From contig DFMO01000003.1 of NCBI GenBank assembly GCA_002375695.1, positions 360,062 to 424,061 on the forward strand: 64,000 nt of DNA. Direction: 5' to 3'. The notes beneath the pieces are model-generated. The model made no database searches. It was not told the origin of the DNA and saw only the letters and a program-made list of their open reading frames with translations. Position numbers and translations under genes: made by a program. This DNA is from Flavobacteriaceae bacterium UBA3591. Lineage in GTDB: Bacteria; Bacteroidota; Bacteroidia; Flavobacteriales; Flavobacteriaceae. Shown piece after piece: positions 1 through 8,322 of the stretch. The stretch's first letter is position 1; each line of letters starts with the position of its first letter.

Positions 1-1433
1 CGAATAAAATCGTTTGGTGTAGGGTGTTTAAATTTAAAATCGTAAAAATATCTTTTAAGGGTTTTGGCAAGATTTTCGGGGCCAATAATATACCCTAATT
101 GCACTAAAAACACAGCACCTTTGCTGTACGCATTTATACCGTATGAACGGTTTGTACTATATCTATCGGCATGTGTTGAAAGCGGTTGTTCTTCGCCACT
201 AGTGGCCATATAATAATAACTTCGGTAAGAGCCTGCGTGTGGGTTGGGCTTTTGTTGATTCATTACGTAATTCATAGCTTCATTTGCTATATAAACCGTA
301 AAACCTTCGTCCATCCATTCGTGCTTTGTTTCGTTTGTAGCAAGCATAAATTGAAACCACTTGTGTGCAAGTTCGTGAGCTGTAACACCTACCAAACTAC
401 CAAATTCTCTTTCGCCAGTAATCATTGTACTCATAGCGTATTCCATACCGCCATCACCCCCTTGAATTACCGAATATTGTTCATACGGGTATTCACCAAT
501 ATGTTCATTAAAGAACTCCATTAAAGCCGCCGTTTTGGGTTGTAAATTTTTCCAGTTTTCGGCAATTTCAGGATTGTCTTTATATAAAAAATGTAGTGTA
601 ACTCCATTGGGTCCCGGGTATGTATCGTGGATGTACTCATCATCTGCAGCCCATGCAAAGTCGTGAACATCGGGAGCAAGAAAATGCCAAGTGTATTTTC
701 CTTTTTTAGGTTTCATCCATTTTTGTCCGGGTGCTGTGTAGCCGTGTCCTACTTCGGCAGGATTTTGAAGGTAGCCTGTACCTCCCACAGTATAATCTGC
801 ATCGATGGTTATAGTTACATCAAAATCGCCCCATACGCCGTGAAATTCGCGTCCAATGTAAGGATCGGCGTGCCATCCCTCAAAGTCGTATTCGGCCAAT
901 TTGGGGTACCATTGGGTCATAGTAAGTGCTACTCCTTCGGCATTATCTCTACCAGAACGTCGAACTTGTAATGGAACTTGTGCATCCCATTCCATATTAA
1001 AAGTGGTACTCTCGCCAGGTAAAATAGGCTCATTAAGTTTTACCTCCATTACTGTACCTTTAATCGTGTAGGTAGTAGCAACGTTATCCTGTGTTAAAAA
1101 TTTAGGTTTTATATATCCTATTTCTTCAGGAGTTAGTTTTGAAATTCTATCGGTTACACGACTATCGGGATCGGCAATAGTACGAGAGCGCACGTCCATT
1201 TCACTGCCTGGTTGAAAAGCATTAAAATATAGGTGATAGAATACTTTGTTTAAAGTATCTGGTGAGTTGTTTGTATATTTTAATTCTTGAGTTCCTTTAT
1301 ACTGAAATGTTTTAACATCCATTTCAATATTCATTTTATAATCAACTTCTTGTTGCCAATAGCAAGCATTTGTTTGGGCAGAAGCCGAAAAAATTGTTGC
1401 TATTAAAAAAATTCCACTTAAAAACTGCTTCAT
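1..1433 (-). CDS. M1 family metallopeptidase (aminopeptidase N-like), 3' end outside the window
   Basis: The reading frame is open from ATG at 1433 to the window edge (about 477 codons), so the C-terminus is missing. It starts with a signal peptide (MKQFLSGIFLIATIFSASAQ) and is therefore probably exported. The M1 zinc site is visible as HELAHKW followed about 18 residues later by the third ligand in EWMDEGF. The exopeptidase loop reads GGMEY where most M1 enzymes have GxMEN. Known members remove N-terminal residues from peptides using zinc. The ATG shares one base with the TAA of the upstream S8 protease gene (TAATG), which suggests translational coupling in a proteolysis operon. Confidence 0.9.
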   Translation of the reverse strand, partial: MKQFLSGIFLIATIFSASAQTNACYWQQEVDYKMNIEMDVKTFQYKGTQELKYTNNSPDTLNKVFYHLYFNAFQPGSEMDVRSRTIADPDSRVTDRISKLTPEEIGYIKPKFLTQDNVATTYTIKGTVMEVKLNEPILPGESTTFNMEWDAQVPLQVRRSGRDNAEGVALTMTQWYPKLAEYDFEGWHADPYIGREFHGVWGDFDVTITIDADYTVGGTGYLQNPAEVGHGYTAPGQKWMKPKKGKYTWHFLAPDVHDFAWAADDEYIHDTYPGPNGVTLHFLYKDNPEIAENWKNLQPKTAALMEFFNEHIGEYPYEQYSVIQGGDGGMEYAMSTMITGEREFGSLVGVTAHELAHKWFQFMLATNETKHEWMDEGFTVYIANEAMNYVMNQQKPNPHAGSYRSYYYMATSGEEQPLSTHADRYSTNRSYGINAYSKGAVFLVQLGYIIGPENLAKTLKRYFYDFKFKHPTPNDFI

Positions 1434-3100
1434 TATTTAGACATTTTATCTGCCATAATTAAGGCGTTATACATATTTACCATTTTACCCGATTTTGAAA
1501 TAGTTGAAAAAGGAGCCGTATTTGAAGGGTCTCCACCTAATACTACTTCGGTGTTTACAGATAGGCCACTATTCATTAAAATTTGCTTTACTTGTGCGGC
1601 AGACAGTTTTGGGTAATATGAACGTATCATTGCAGCAACACCGGCAACACCTGGTGCAGCCATTGAAGTTCCTTGTAAAAACTCGTATGAGTTTGAAGGT
1701 GTTGTTGCCCAAATTTTTACACCCGGCGCAAAAACATCTACATTAGATTTTCCATAATTTGAAAAATTAGCAACCATTTCGCTGCCGTATTTGTAATTAA
1801 GAGCGCCTACGGTTATAAATGAATTTGCAATTTCTGGCTGGTTGTCAACCTGGTCGTTTGGATACACATTAATATCATCTAAATCGAAGCCATCATTACC
1901 TGCTGCATTAACAATTAAAACATCTTTTGAAGCGGCATATTTTATCGCATCGTAAACCCAATCGGCATTTGGAGAATAGTATTTTCCAAAACTTGTGTTT
2001 ATAACTTTTGCCCCGTTATCTACGGCATAGCGAATAGCTAAGGCAATATCTTTATCGTACTCATCGCCGTCTGGAACGGCACGAATAGACATAATTTTCA
2101 CATTCTTCGCTACTCCATCCATTCCAATGCCATTGTTGCGTTCTGCAGCAATAATACCGGCAACGTGTGTACCGTGCTTTATATTATCTTTAGTAGGGTC
2201 TGGTCCGGCAACATTATTATTACCGTAAACCGTGTCTGTAATATCTTCGGGATTATCTCCTAATACGCCACGGAAATCTTTGGTTAAATTAAAGTTGTCT
2301 CTTAATCTACCTTCGTAATATTTTATGGCACCTTCCAATTCTTTAATAACTTCGGGTACAGAATCGGCAAAGTTTAACATCTGGCTTAGCATTGCTATTT
2401 GCTGTTGTTCTCTTTGCGTAGGATTTTTAATATTAGTTAACTCGCTTTGTGAATAATCTTCCTTACCCAATTTGGCTTCCATAGCTTTATGAGCAGGTTT
2501 TATTTGTGATAAAATTTGCTCATAGCGCTCTTTATTTGAAGAAATTTCTGAAAATTCTTTTTCAAATTCGGCTTTTGCTTTTTGGTAAATAGCGTATTCT
2601 TCGCGGTCTGCTGCGCTAATAGATGCATCACTTTTACCTTCAAACTTAGGTTTCAGCTTTCTAATAATTCTTACGTATTCCATGTTTTCCCCAACAATAT
2701 CGCCAAGGAAATTCCATCCGTAAACATCATCGATGTAACCGTTATTATCGTCGTCTATTCCATTTCCGGGTATTTCACCAGGATTTATCCACAGTACGTT
2801 TTTAAGATCTTCATGTTCAATATCTACACCGCTATCTATAACCCCTACGATAACCGTTTCGCCTTTTCGGTTTTTAATAATTTCATTATAGGCTTTATTA
2901 ACACTCATCCCCGGCACCGTATCGGTTACCAAGTCCATTGCTGGCCATTGTTTTAGTTGCGCCTCGGTTAGCGGCGTTACTTTTAATGGATTGGCATCAA
3001 TATTTTCAATAGGGGTAGCTACAATTGCAGCACCACTTCCACAACTTGCCATAACGGCCGAAATTGCAATAGTAAATAGGGAGATTTTAAAGATTTTCAT
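1433..3100 (-). CDS. S8 family serine peptidase, lipoprotein (subtilisin-like)
   Basis: 555 aa. An N-terminal signal ends in a lipobox (VMASC, Cys20), so the protein should be lipid-anchored. The subtilase triad is complete: Asp89 in VIDSGVD, His309 in HGTHVAG and Ser479 in GTSMAAPG, with oxyanion Asn402 in AAGND. The stretch between Asp and His is about 220 residues, far longer than in classical subtilisins, and residues 140-280 are charged and helical (possible coiled coil). No T9SS sorting domain is seen at the C-terminus. The gene lies 14 nt after the MBL-fold gene and overlaps the M1 peptidase start by one base, so the three probably form one operon. Confidence 0.92.
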   Translation of the reverse strand: MKIFKISLFTIAISAVMASCGSGAAIVATPIENIDANPLKVTPLTEAQLKQWPAMDLVTDTVPGMSVNKAYNEIIKNRKGETVIVGVIDSGVDIEHEDLKNVLWINPGEIPGNGIDDDNNGYIDDVYGWNFLGDIVGENMEYVRIIRKLKPKFEGKSDASISAADREEYAIYQKAKAEFEKEFSEISSNKERYEQILSQIKPAHKAMEAKLGKEDYSQSELTNIKNPTQREQQQIAMLSQMLNFADSVPEVIKELEGAIKYYEGRLRDNFNLTKDFRGVLGDNPEDITDTVYGNNNVAGPDPTKDNIKHGTHVAGIIAAERNNGIGMDGVAKNVKIMSIRAVPDGDEYDKDIALAIRYAVDNGAKVINTSFGKYYSPNADWVYDAIKYAASKDVLIVNAAGNDGFDLDDINVYPNDQVDNQPEIANSFITVGALNYKYGSEMVANFSNYGKSNVDVFAPGVKIWATTPSNSYEFLQGTSMAAPGVAGVAAMIRSYYPKLSAAQVKQILMNSGLSVNTEVVLGGDPSNTAPFSTISKSGKMVNMYNALIMADKMSK

Positions 3101-3114
3101 ATTTAAAAATAGGA

Positions 3115-3975
3115 TTAATTAAAAAATTCGTTTAGTGAAAATGTTTCGGCAAGTCTAACGCCTTTTTCAGTATTTTTTACTGTTATTATTGGGTTGTGGG
3201 CGTCGTGTTCTAAAAACAAATAGTAATTATTTTCTACCGCTTTATTTAAAAATTTTTCTTTTTCGGGTAGGGTTAAAAGCGGTCGAGTGTCGTAACCCAT
3301 AACAAAGGGCAACGGTAAATGACCAGCAGTAGGCAGTAAATCTGCCATAAAGACTAAGGTTTTTCCTTTGTAATTTATATGCGGAATCATTTGTTTATCG
3401 GTATGACCGTCAACAAACAGTATCCCGAAATCTAATTGGTTTGCTTCGGCAAAATCGGTTTGTGGTTGAGATACAAATTTTAACTGTCCACTTTCTTGCA
3501 ACGGAATAATATTTTCGGTTAAAAAAGAAGCTCTTTCCCGTCGGTTGGGTTTAGTTGCCCATTGCCAATGATCTTTATTGCTCCAAAAAGTCGCATTTTT
3601 AAAAGCAGGTTCGTAAGCTGTTCTGTCTTTATTCCATTGAACGCTACCGCCACAGTGGTCAAAGTGTAAATGCGTCATAAAAACATCGGTAATATCGTCT
3701 TTACTAAAACCGTGCTTTTTTAGAGAATCGTCAATGTTGTAATTGCCCCAACGGTGGTAATAGCTAAAAAATTTATCACTTTGTTTATTGCCCATGCCGG
3801 TGTCTATCAACGTTAGCCTATCGCCATTTTCAATAAGCAAACATCGTGCGGCAATATCAATCATATTATTACTATCGGCAGGGTTTGTTCTGGTCCAAAG
3901 CGTTTTAGGAACCACACCAAACATTGCGCCTCCGTCAAGTTTAAAGTTACCAGCTTCTATAGGATATAATTGCAT
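3115..3975 (-). CDS. MBL-fold metallo-hydrolase
   Basis: 286 aa from the ATG at 3975. A longer frame reaches 4005, but the first 10 residues of that version (MLICKSFLQI) look non-conserved and the family begins with a short beta-strand like MQLYPIEAG. The metal site HLHFDH (His102, His104, Asp106, His107) defines the metallo-beta-lactamase fold. Further metal-ligand candidates are the Asp in ADLLPTAGH and the His in LEHDAH. Close relatives include lactonase-like hydrolases, but the substrate cannot be read from the sequence. There is no signal peptide, so it is likely cytoplasmic. It is the first gene of the MBL-S8-M1 operon and diverges from the antiporter gene. Confidence 0.88.
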   Translation of the reverse strand: MQLYPIEAGNFKLDGGAMFGVVPKTLWTRTNPADSNNMIDIAARCLLIENGDRLTLIDTGMGNKQSDKFFSYYHRWGNYNIDDSLKKHGFSKDDITDVFMTHLHFDHCGGSVQWNKDRTAYEPAFKNATFWSNKDHWQWATKPNRRERASFLTENIIPLQESGQLKFVSQPQTDFAEANQLDFGILFVDGHTDKQMIPHINYKGKTLVFMADLLPTAGHLPLPFVMGYDTRPLLTLPEKEKFLNKAVENNYYLFLEHDAHNPIITVKNTEKGVRLAETFSLNEFFN

Positions 3976-4112
3976 AATTTGAAGAAATGATTTGCAAATT
4001 AGCAAAAGCGTTACAGACCAAGACTGAAGTATAAATTAATTATACTATTTTTAACAATTCATTAGTAAATGGTGGCAACGAAAAATCTTTATTTTACCGA
4101 AAACCCAATTAT

Positions 4113-5981
4113 ATGGTAGAACTAGCAGGAATTATAATTTTAGGAATTTTGGCCCAATGGGTCGCATGGAAGTTTAAAATTCCTGCAATTTTACCCTTAA
4201 TTTTAATTGGTCTTTTAGTTGGACCGCTATCTACATTTTTTTCTGAAGACGGAAATCAATGGATTCAACCCATTTGGACCGGTAAAAACGGTCTCTTTCC
4301 CGGCGAAAATTTATTTTATTTTGTTTCCTTGGCGGTCGGTATTATTTTATTTGAAGGTGGCTTAACCCTTAAACGCGAAGAAATTTCAAAAGTAGGTTCG
4401 GCCATTGGTAAATTAATTAGTATTGGAGCAGCCATTACCTTTATTGGGGCTGGAGTTGCTGCACATTATGTTTTTGGTCTCGATTGGCGAATTTCATTTT
4501 TATTCTCAGCTTTAATTATTGTTACGGGACCCACTGTAATTACCCCTATTTTACGAAATATTCCGCTTAAAAAAGATGTAGCAGCAGTATTGCGATGGGA
4601 AGGTATTTTAATAGATCCCATTGGGGCATTAGTAGCTGTTTTGGTTTATGAATTTATTAGCGTTGAAGGCGACTCGGGCTACACAAAACAAGCACTTTTA
4701 GACTTTGGTAAAATTGTTTTAATTGGGATGACTTTTGGAGTTTCTGCCGGTTATGCGCTTTACATCGCAATTAAAAAGAAATTAATTCCACATTATTTAT
4801 CAAACGTTGTGTCGCTGTCATTGGTCATGGCTGTATTTGTAGCGAGCGATTTACTTGCACATGAATCTGGCTTACTTGCTGTGGTTGTAATGGGTATGTT
4901 TTTAGGTAATAGCGATTTACCAAATTTAAAAGAATTGCTCTATTTTAAAGAATCTTTAAGCGTACTGTTAGTTTCTATTTTATTTATTCTGCTTTCGGCA
5001 AATATAAGCGTAGACGATTTACTTCTTGTTATTAATTATAAAACAGCCATACTCTTAGCAATCATTATTTTCATTTTAAGGCCGCTCTCCGTCTTAGCCA
5101 GCACCATTGGTTCGTCTTTAAAAACCAATGAAAAATTATTTATTAGTTGGGTTGGTCCGCGGGGTATCGTTGCAGCCGGTATTTCGTCATTATTTGGCAC
5201 AAAATTAGTTTCAAAAGGCGTAGTTGGTGCCGAATATATTACACCTCTCGTTTTTGCAGTTGTACTAATTACAGTAATTATGAATGCAACAACGGCTCGA
5301 ATAATGGCCGATTGGTTGGGCGTGTTTTTAAAAAAATCGGAAGGTATTTTAATGGTGGGAGCCTCAAAAGTTTCGCGATTAATAGCAACGTATTTACACA
5401 AAAACAAGAGACACGTAGTGCTTATTGATTCTAATCAATTAAATATAAATAGAGCCAAAGAATTGGGCTTAGAAGCATTTACAGCAAATATTTATGCAGA
5501 TGACCTTACAGATAACATTGAATTAAACGATGTGGGTTACCTATTGGCCATGACAGGAAGCGATGAAATTAACAGGCAAGCAATTAATAGGTTTGGAAGG
5601 TATTTTGGTGAAAATGGAACTTTTAGGTTAATGACTTCGGAAGAAATGCGAAACCGAAAAAATCTTGCAGCAAAAGAGTTGTTTTCATACACACATGATT
5701 ATACACGCTTTACACAAGTAGCCCAAGATTTTCCTTCAATTCAAGAAATTCCTGTTGAAAACCACAATCAGTTTTTAAGAATTTTAAATATTATTGGTGA
5801 AAACCCCGATGCAATTCCGCTGTTTTTAAAACACGATAATGGTCATTTAGATTTATTAAATTCACCACCAGAATTAGAAGTAGAAGCCGGAAGCAGTCTT
5901 GTTTATTTAGGAAAACCCATGGATTTTGAAGATGTTGTAAATGCAACTAGAGATAAAAACGGAGGGAAAGATTCTAATTAA
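4113..5981 (+). CDS. CPA-type cation:proton antiporter with C-terminal TrkA-N/RCK domain
   Basis: 622 aa inner-membrane protein. Residues 1-405 hold about 12 hydrophobic segments with family motifs such as GPTVITP (139-145) and EGILIDP (163-169, carrying the likely ion-binding Asp168). Residues about 410-500 form a Rossmann-like RCK_N domain (GILMVGASKVSRLIA, then VVLIDSN), which in known proteins binds nucleotide and gates transport. The family exchanges Na+ or K+ for H+; which cation is used here cannot be told. It is transcribed alone or together with the small lipoprotein gene 30 nt downstream. Confidence 0.9.
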   Translation: MVELAGIIILGILAQWVAWKFKIPAILPLILIGLLVGPLSTFFSEDGNQWIQPIWTGKNGLFPGENLFYFVSLAVGIILFEGGLTLKREEISKVGSAIGKLISIGAAITFIGAGVAAHYVFGLDWRISFLFSALIIVTGPTVITPILRNIPLKKDVAAVLRWEGILIDPIGALVAVLVYEFISVEGDSGYTKQALLDFGKIVLIGMTFGVSAGYALYIAIKKKLIPHYLSNVVSLSLVMAVFVASDLLAHESGLLAVVVMGMFLGNSDLPNLKELLYFKESLSVLLVSILFILLSANISVDDLLLVINYKTAILLAIIIFILRPLSVLASTIGSSLKTNEKLFISWVGPRGIVAAGISSLFGTKLVSKGVVGAEYITPLVFAVVLITVIMNATTARIMADWLGVFLKKSEGILMVGASKVSRLIATYLHKNKRHVVLIDSNQLNINRAKELGLEAFTANIYADDLTDNIELNDVGYLLAMTGSDEINRQAINRFGRYFGENGTFRLMTSEEMRNRKNLAAKELFSYTHDYTRFTQVAQDFPSIQEIPVENHNQFLRILNIIGENPDAIPLFLKHDNGHLDLLNSPPELEVEAGSSLVYLGKPMDFEDVVNATRDKNGGKDSN

Positions 5982-6011
5982 ACGCCGTTTTAAAGGCTAA
6001 ATTAAATTGAA

Positions 6012-6245
6012 ATGGCAGTGAAAAAGATAGGTTTTTTAGTATTTGTACTTGTTGTAATTACAATTACTTCGTGCAAAAAAGATGAAGAAATAAGTTGTAC
6101 AACGTGCTCATCGCCACAAACCCCCGCATTTGAAGTGTGCGAATTGGGCAATGGCAATGCAGCGGTTAACGGTCAAAACACAGGTACCCCCTATAATGTG
6201 TATATTGAAGGATTGGTAGAAGCCGGAGCACAATGCGGTCAATAA
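6012..6245 (+). CDS. small Cys-rich lipoprotein, function unknown
   Basis: 77 aa. The N-terminus is a hydrophobic signal with the lipobox TITSC (Cys21) followed by KKDEE, typical of Bacteroidota surface lipoproteins. The mature part contains a CTTC pair and two further cysteines (VCELG and QCGQ), which could form disulfides or bind metal. I recognise no family. It starts 30 nt after the antiporter gene on the same strand and ends before a strong shared terminator, so co-transcription with the antiporter is plausible. Confidence 0.65.
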   Translation: MAVKKIGFLVFVLVVITITSCKKDEEISCTTCSSPQTPAFEVCELGNGNAAVNGQNTGTPYNVYIEGLVEAGAQCGQ

Positions 6246-6288
6246 TTATTTTTGTTGTAACAATTCAACTTAAAAGATAAAAGAATTA

Positions 6289-6316
6289 AAAAAGCCCTGT
6301 AAAAACAGGGCTTTTT
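6289..6316. terminator. bidirectional terminator between the small lipoprotein gene and lepA
   Basis: Perfect 12-bp stem AAAAAGCCCTGT / ACAGGGCTTTTT with an AAAA loop. It has U-runs on both strands and lies between convergent genes, two bases from the lepA stop codon. Confidence 0.85.
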
Positions 6317-6317
6317 A

Positions 6318-8114
6318 TTAATCGTTTAGTTTTAATACCGCCATAAAAGCTTCTTGCGGAATTTCTACATTCCCTACTTGGCGCATTCGTTTTTTACCTT
6401 TTTTCTGTTTTTCTAAAAGTTTACGTTTTCTTGAAATATCACCTCCATAACATTTGGCAGTAACGTCTTTTCGAAGAGCTTTAACAGTTTCACGCGCAAT
6501 AATTTTGGCTCCAATAGCGGCTTGTATTGGAATATCGAACTGTTGTCGCGGGATAAGTTGGCGAAGTTTTTCACAAATTTTCTTCCCAATATCGTAAGCG
6601 TTGTCGCGGTGTAATAGTGCCGAAAGTGCATCTACTCCATTTCCGTTTAACAAAACATCAACCTTAACTAAATGTGACTCGCGCATTCCTATTGGCGAGT
6701 AGTCAAAAGATGCATAACCTTTTGAAACTGTTTTTAACCTATCGTAAAAGTCGAAAACAATTTCGGCCAAAGGCATATCAAAAGTAAGTTCAACTCGCTC
6801 GGTAGTTAAATATGTTTGGTTGGTAATCTCTCCTCTTTTTTCAATACATAATGACATTACCGACCCTACAAAGTCTGCTTTGGTAATAATAGTTGCCTTA
6901 ATATACGGCTCTTCTACTCTATTTAAAGTTGCCGGCTCGGGTAGGTCTGACGGGTTATTGACTAAAATAGGTGTATCGGGTTCTTTATTTGTATAAGCGT
7001 GGTATGATACGTTAGGAACGGTTGTAATAACCGTCATGTCAAACTCTCTTTCTAGTCTTTCCTGAATAATTTCGAGGTGAAGCATTCCTAAGAATCCACA
7101 TCTAAATCCAAACCCTAAAGCTGCCGAACTTTCTGGAATAAAAATTAAAGAAGCATCGTTTAACTGAAGTTTTTCCATAGAGTTTCTAAGCTCTTCATAA
7201 TCTTCAGTATCTACTGGGTAAATACCGGCAAATACCATAGGTTTTACATCTTCAAAACCTTCAATCATGTTTACTGTTGGGTTTTTAGAATCTGTAATTG
7301 TATCACCTACTTTTACCTCTTTTGCTTCTTTTATACCGGTAATTAAGTAACCTACATCGCCGGTTTTAATTACTTCTCTCGGAAATTGTTTTAATCTAAG
7401 AGTCCCTACTTCATCGGCATAATAGCTTTTGCCTGTGGCCATAAATTTAATATGCTGGCCTTTTTTTATTTCGCCATTTAAAACCCTAAAATAGGTTTCT
7501 ACCCCGCGAAATGGATTGTATACCGAATCGAATATCAAAGCTTGTAAAGATTCGTCGGGATTGCCTTTGGGGGCAGGAATTCGTTCAATAATAGCAGCTA
7601 AAATATCTTCTATTCCTAAGCCAGTTTTCGCACTGGCCGGAATTACTTCTTCGGGGTCGCAGCCTAATAAATCTACAATATCGTCTGTAACTTCTTCAAC
7701 ATTAGCCGATGGCAAGTCTACTTTATTAAGCACCGGAATTATTTCAAGATCATTTTCTAAGGCTAAATATAAGTTACTAATAGTTTGCGCCTGAATACTT
7801 TGCGCTGCATCAACAATAAGCAAGGCACCTTCGCAGGCAGCAATTGATCGAGAAACTTCGTATGAAAAATCTACGTGCCCAGGTGTGTCTATTAAATTAA
7901 GAATGTATTTTTCACCCTTGTACTCGTAATCCATCTGGATTGCGTGACTTTTAATTGTAATGCCACGCTCGCGTTCTAAATCCATACTATCGAGTAGTTG
8001 GGCTTGCTTTTCGCGATCTGTAACGGTATTGGTTGCATCTAATAATCGATCTGCCAAAGTGCTCTTACCGTGGTCGATATGAGCGATAATACAAAAATTG
8101 CGGATATTCTTCAT
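6318..8114 (-). CDS. lepA: Translation elongation factor 4 (EF-4/LepA GTPase)
   Basis: 598 aa, the normal length for LepA. The G1 motif is AHIDHGKST (11-19), G3 is DTPGH and G4 is NKVD. The C-terminus contains the LepA-specific basic tail (KRKLLEKQKKGKKRM) that reaches the ribosomal peptidyl-transferase centre. The protein is a cytoplasmic ribosome-dependent GTPase that back-translocates or remodels stalled ribosomes. A TAnnTTTG box (TATATTTG) lies on the minus strand at 8141-8148 upstream of the start. The gene stands alone, convergent with the antiporter-lipoprotein pair. Confidence 0.98.
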   Translation of the reverse strand: MKNIRNFCIIAHIDHGKSTLADRLLDATNTVTDREKQAQLLDSMDLERERGITIKSHAIQMDYEYKGEKYILNLIDTPGHVDFSYEVSRSIAACEGALLIVDAAQSIQAQTISNLYLALENDLEIIPVLNKVDLPSANVEEVTDDIVDLLGCDPEEVIPASAKTGLGIEDILAAIIERIPAPKGNPDESLQALIFDSVYNPFRGVETYFRVLNGEIKKGQHIKFMATGKSYYADEVGTLRLKQFPREVIKTGDVGYLITGIKEAKEVKVGDTITDSKNPTVNMIEGFEDVKPMVFAGIYPVDTEDYEELRNSMEKLQLNDASLIFIPESSAALGFGFRCGFLGMLHLEIIQERLEREFDMTVITTVPNVSYHAYTNKEPDTPILVNNPSDLPEPATLNRVEEPYIKATIITKADFVGSVMSLCIEKRGEITNQTYLTTERVELTFDMPLAEIVFDFYDRLKTVSKGYASFDYSPIGMRESHLVKVDVLLNGNGVDALSALLHRDNAYDIGKKICEKLRQLIPRQQFDIPIQAAIGAKIIARETVKALRKDVTAKCYGGDISRKRKLLEKQKKGKKRMRQVGNVEIPQEAFMAVLKLND

Positions 8115-8205
8115 AAAAAATTCTTCTCTGCTATAATTTGCAAATATAGCGTATATAGAGCGATTATATATGTTTTGAGGTCAACACTTAAAAAAATTCT
8201 GCTAT

Positions 8206-8239
8206 TTGTTAAAAGTTAAAATTTTATTTAACATATTTG
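8206..8239 (+). promoter_or_regulatory. possible promoter for the outer-membrane barrel gene
   Basis: TTG at 8206-8208, a 23-nt spacer and CATATTTG at 8232-8239, one mismatch from the Bacteroidota -7 box TAnnTTTG. The rest of the 8115-8322 gap shows only AT-rich sequence. Confidence 0.35.
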
Positions 8240-8322
8240 TACTTCCCCAATTGTGCTTGAAGTAAATATATTCTCCCCAATGAATTGTATTTAACGGGTG
8301 TCGCCCCAGATATCACAACCTG

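Noticed and set aside
186..971. Plus-strand frames of 112 and 114 codons at the left edge
   Set aside because: They are antisense to the M1 aminopeptidase, which is open across the whole stretch and carries the HELAHKW zinc motif.
1240..1260. ATACTTTGTTTAAAGTAT-like palindrome resembling the REP core
   Set aside because: It lies inside the M1 gene and differs from the REP 15-mer at the centre; taken as chance.
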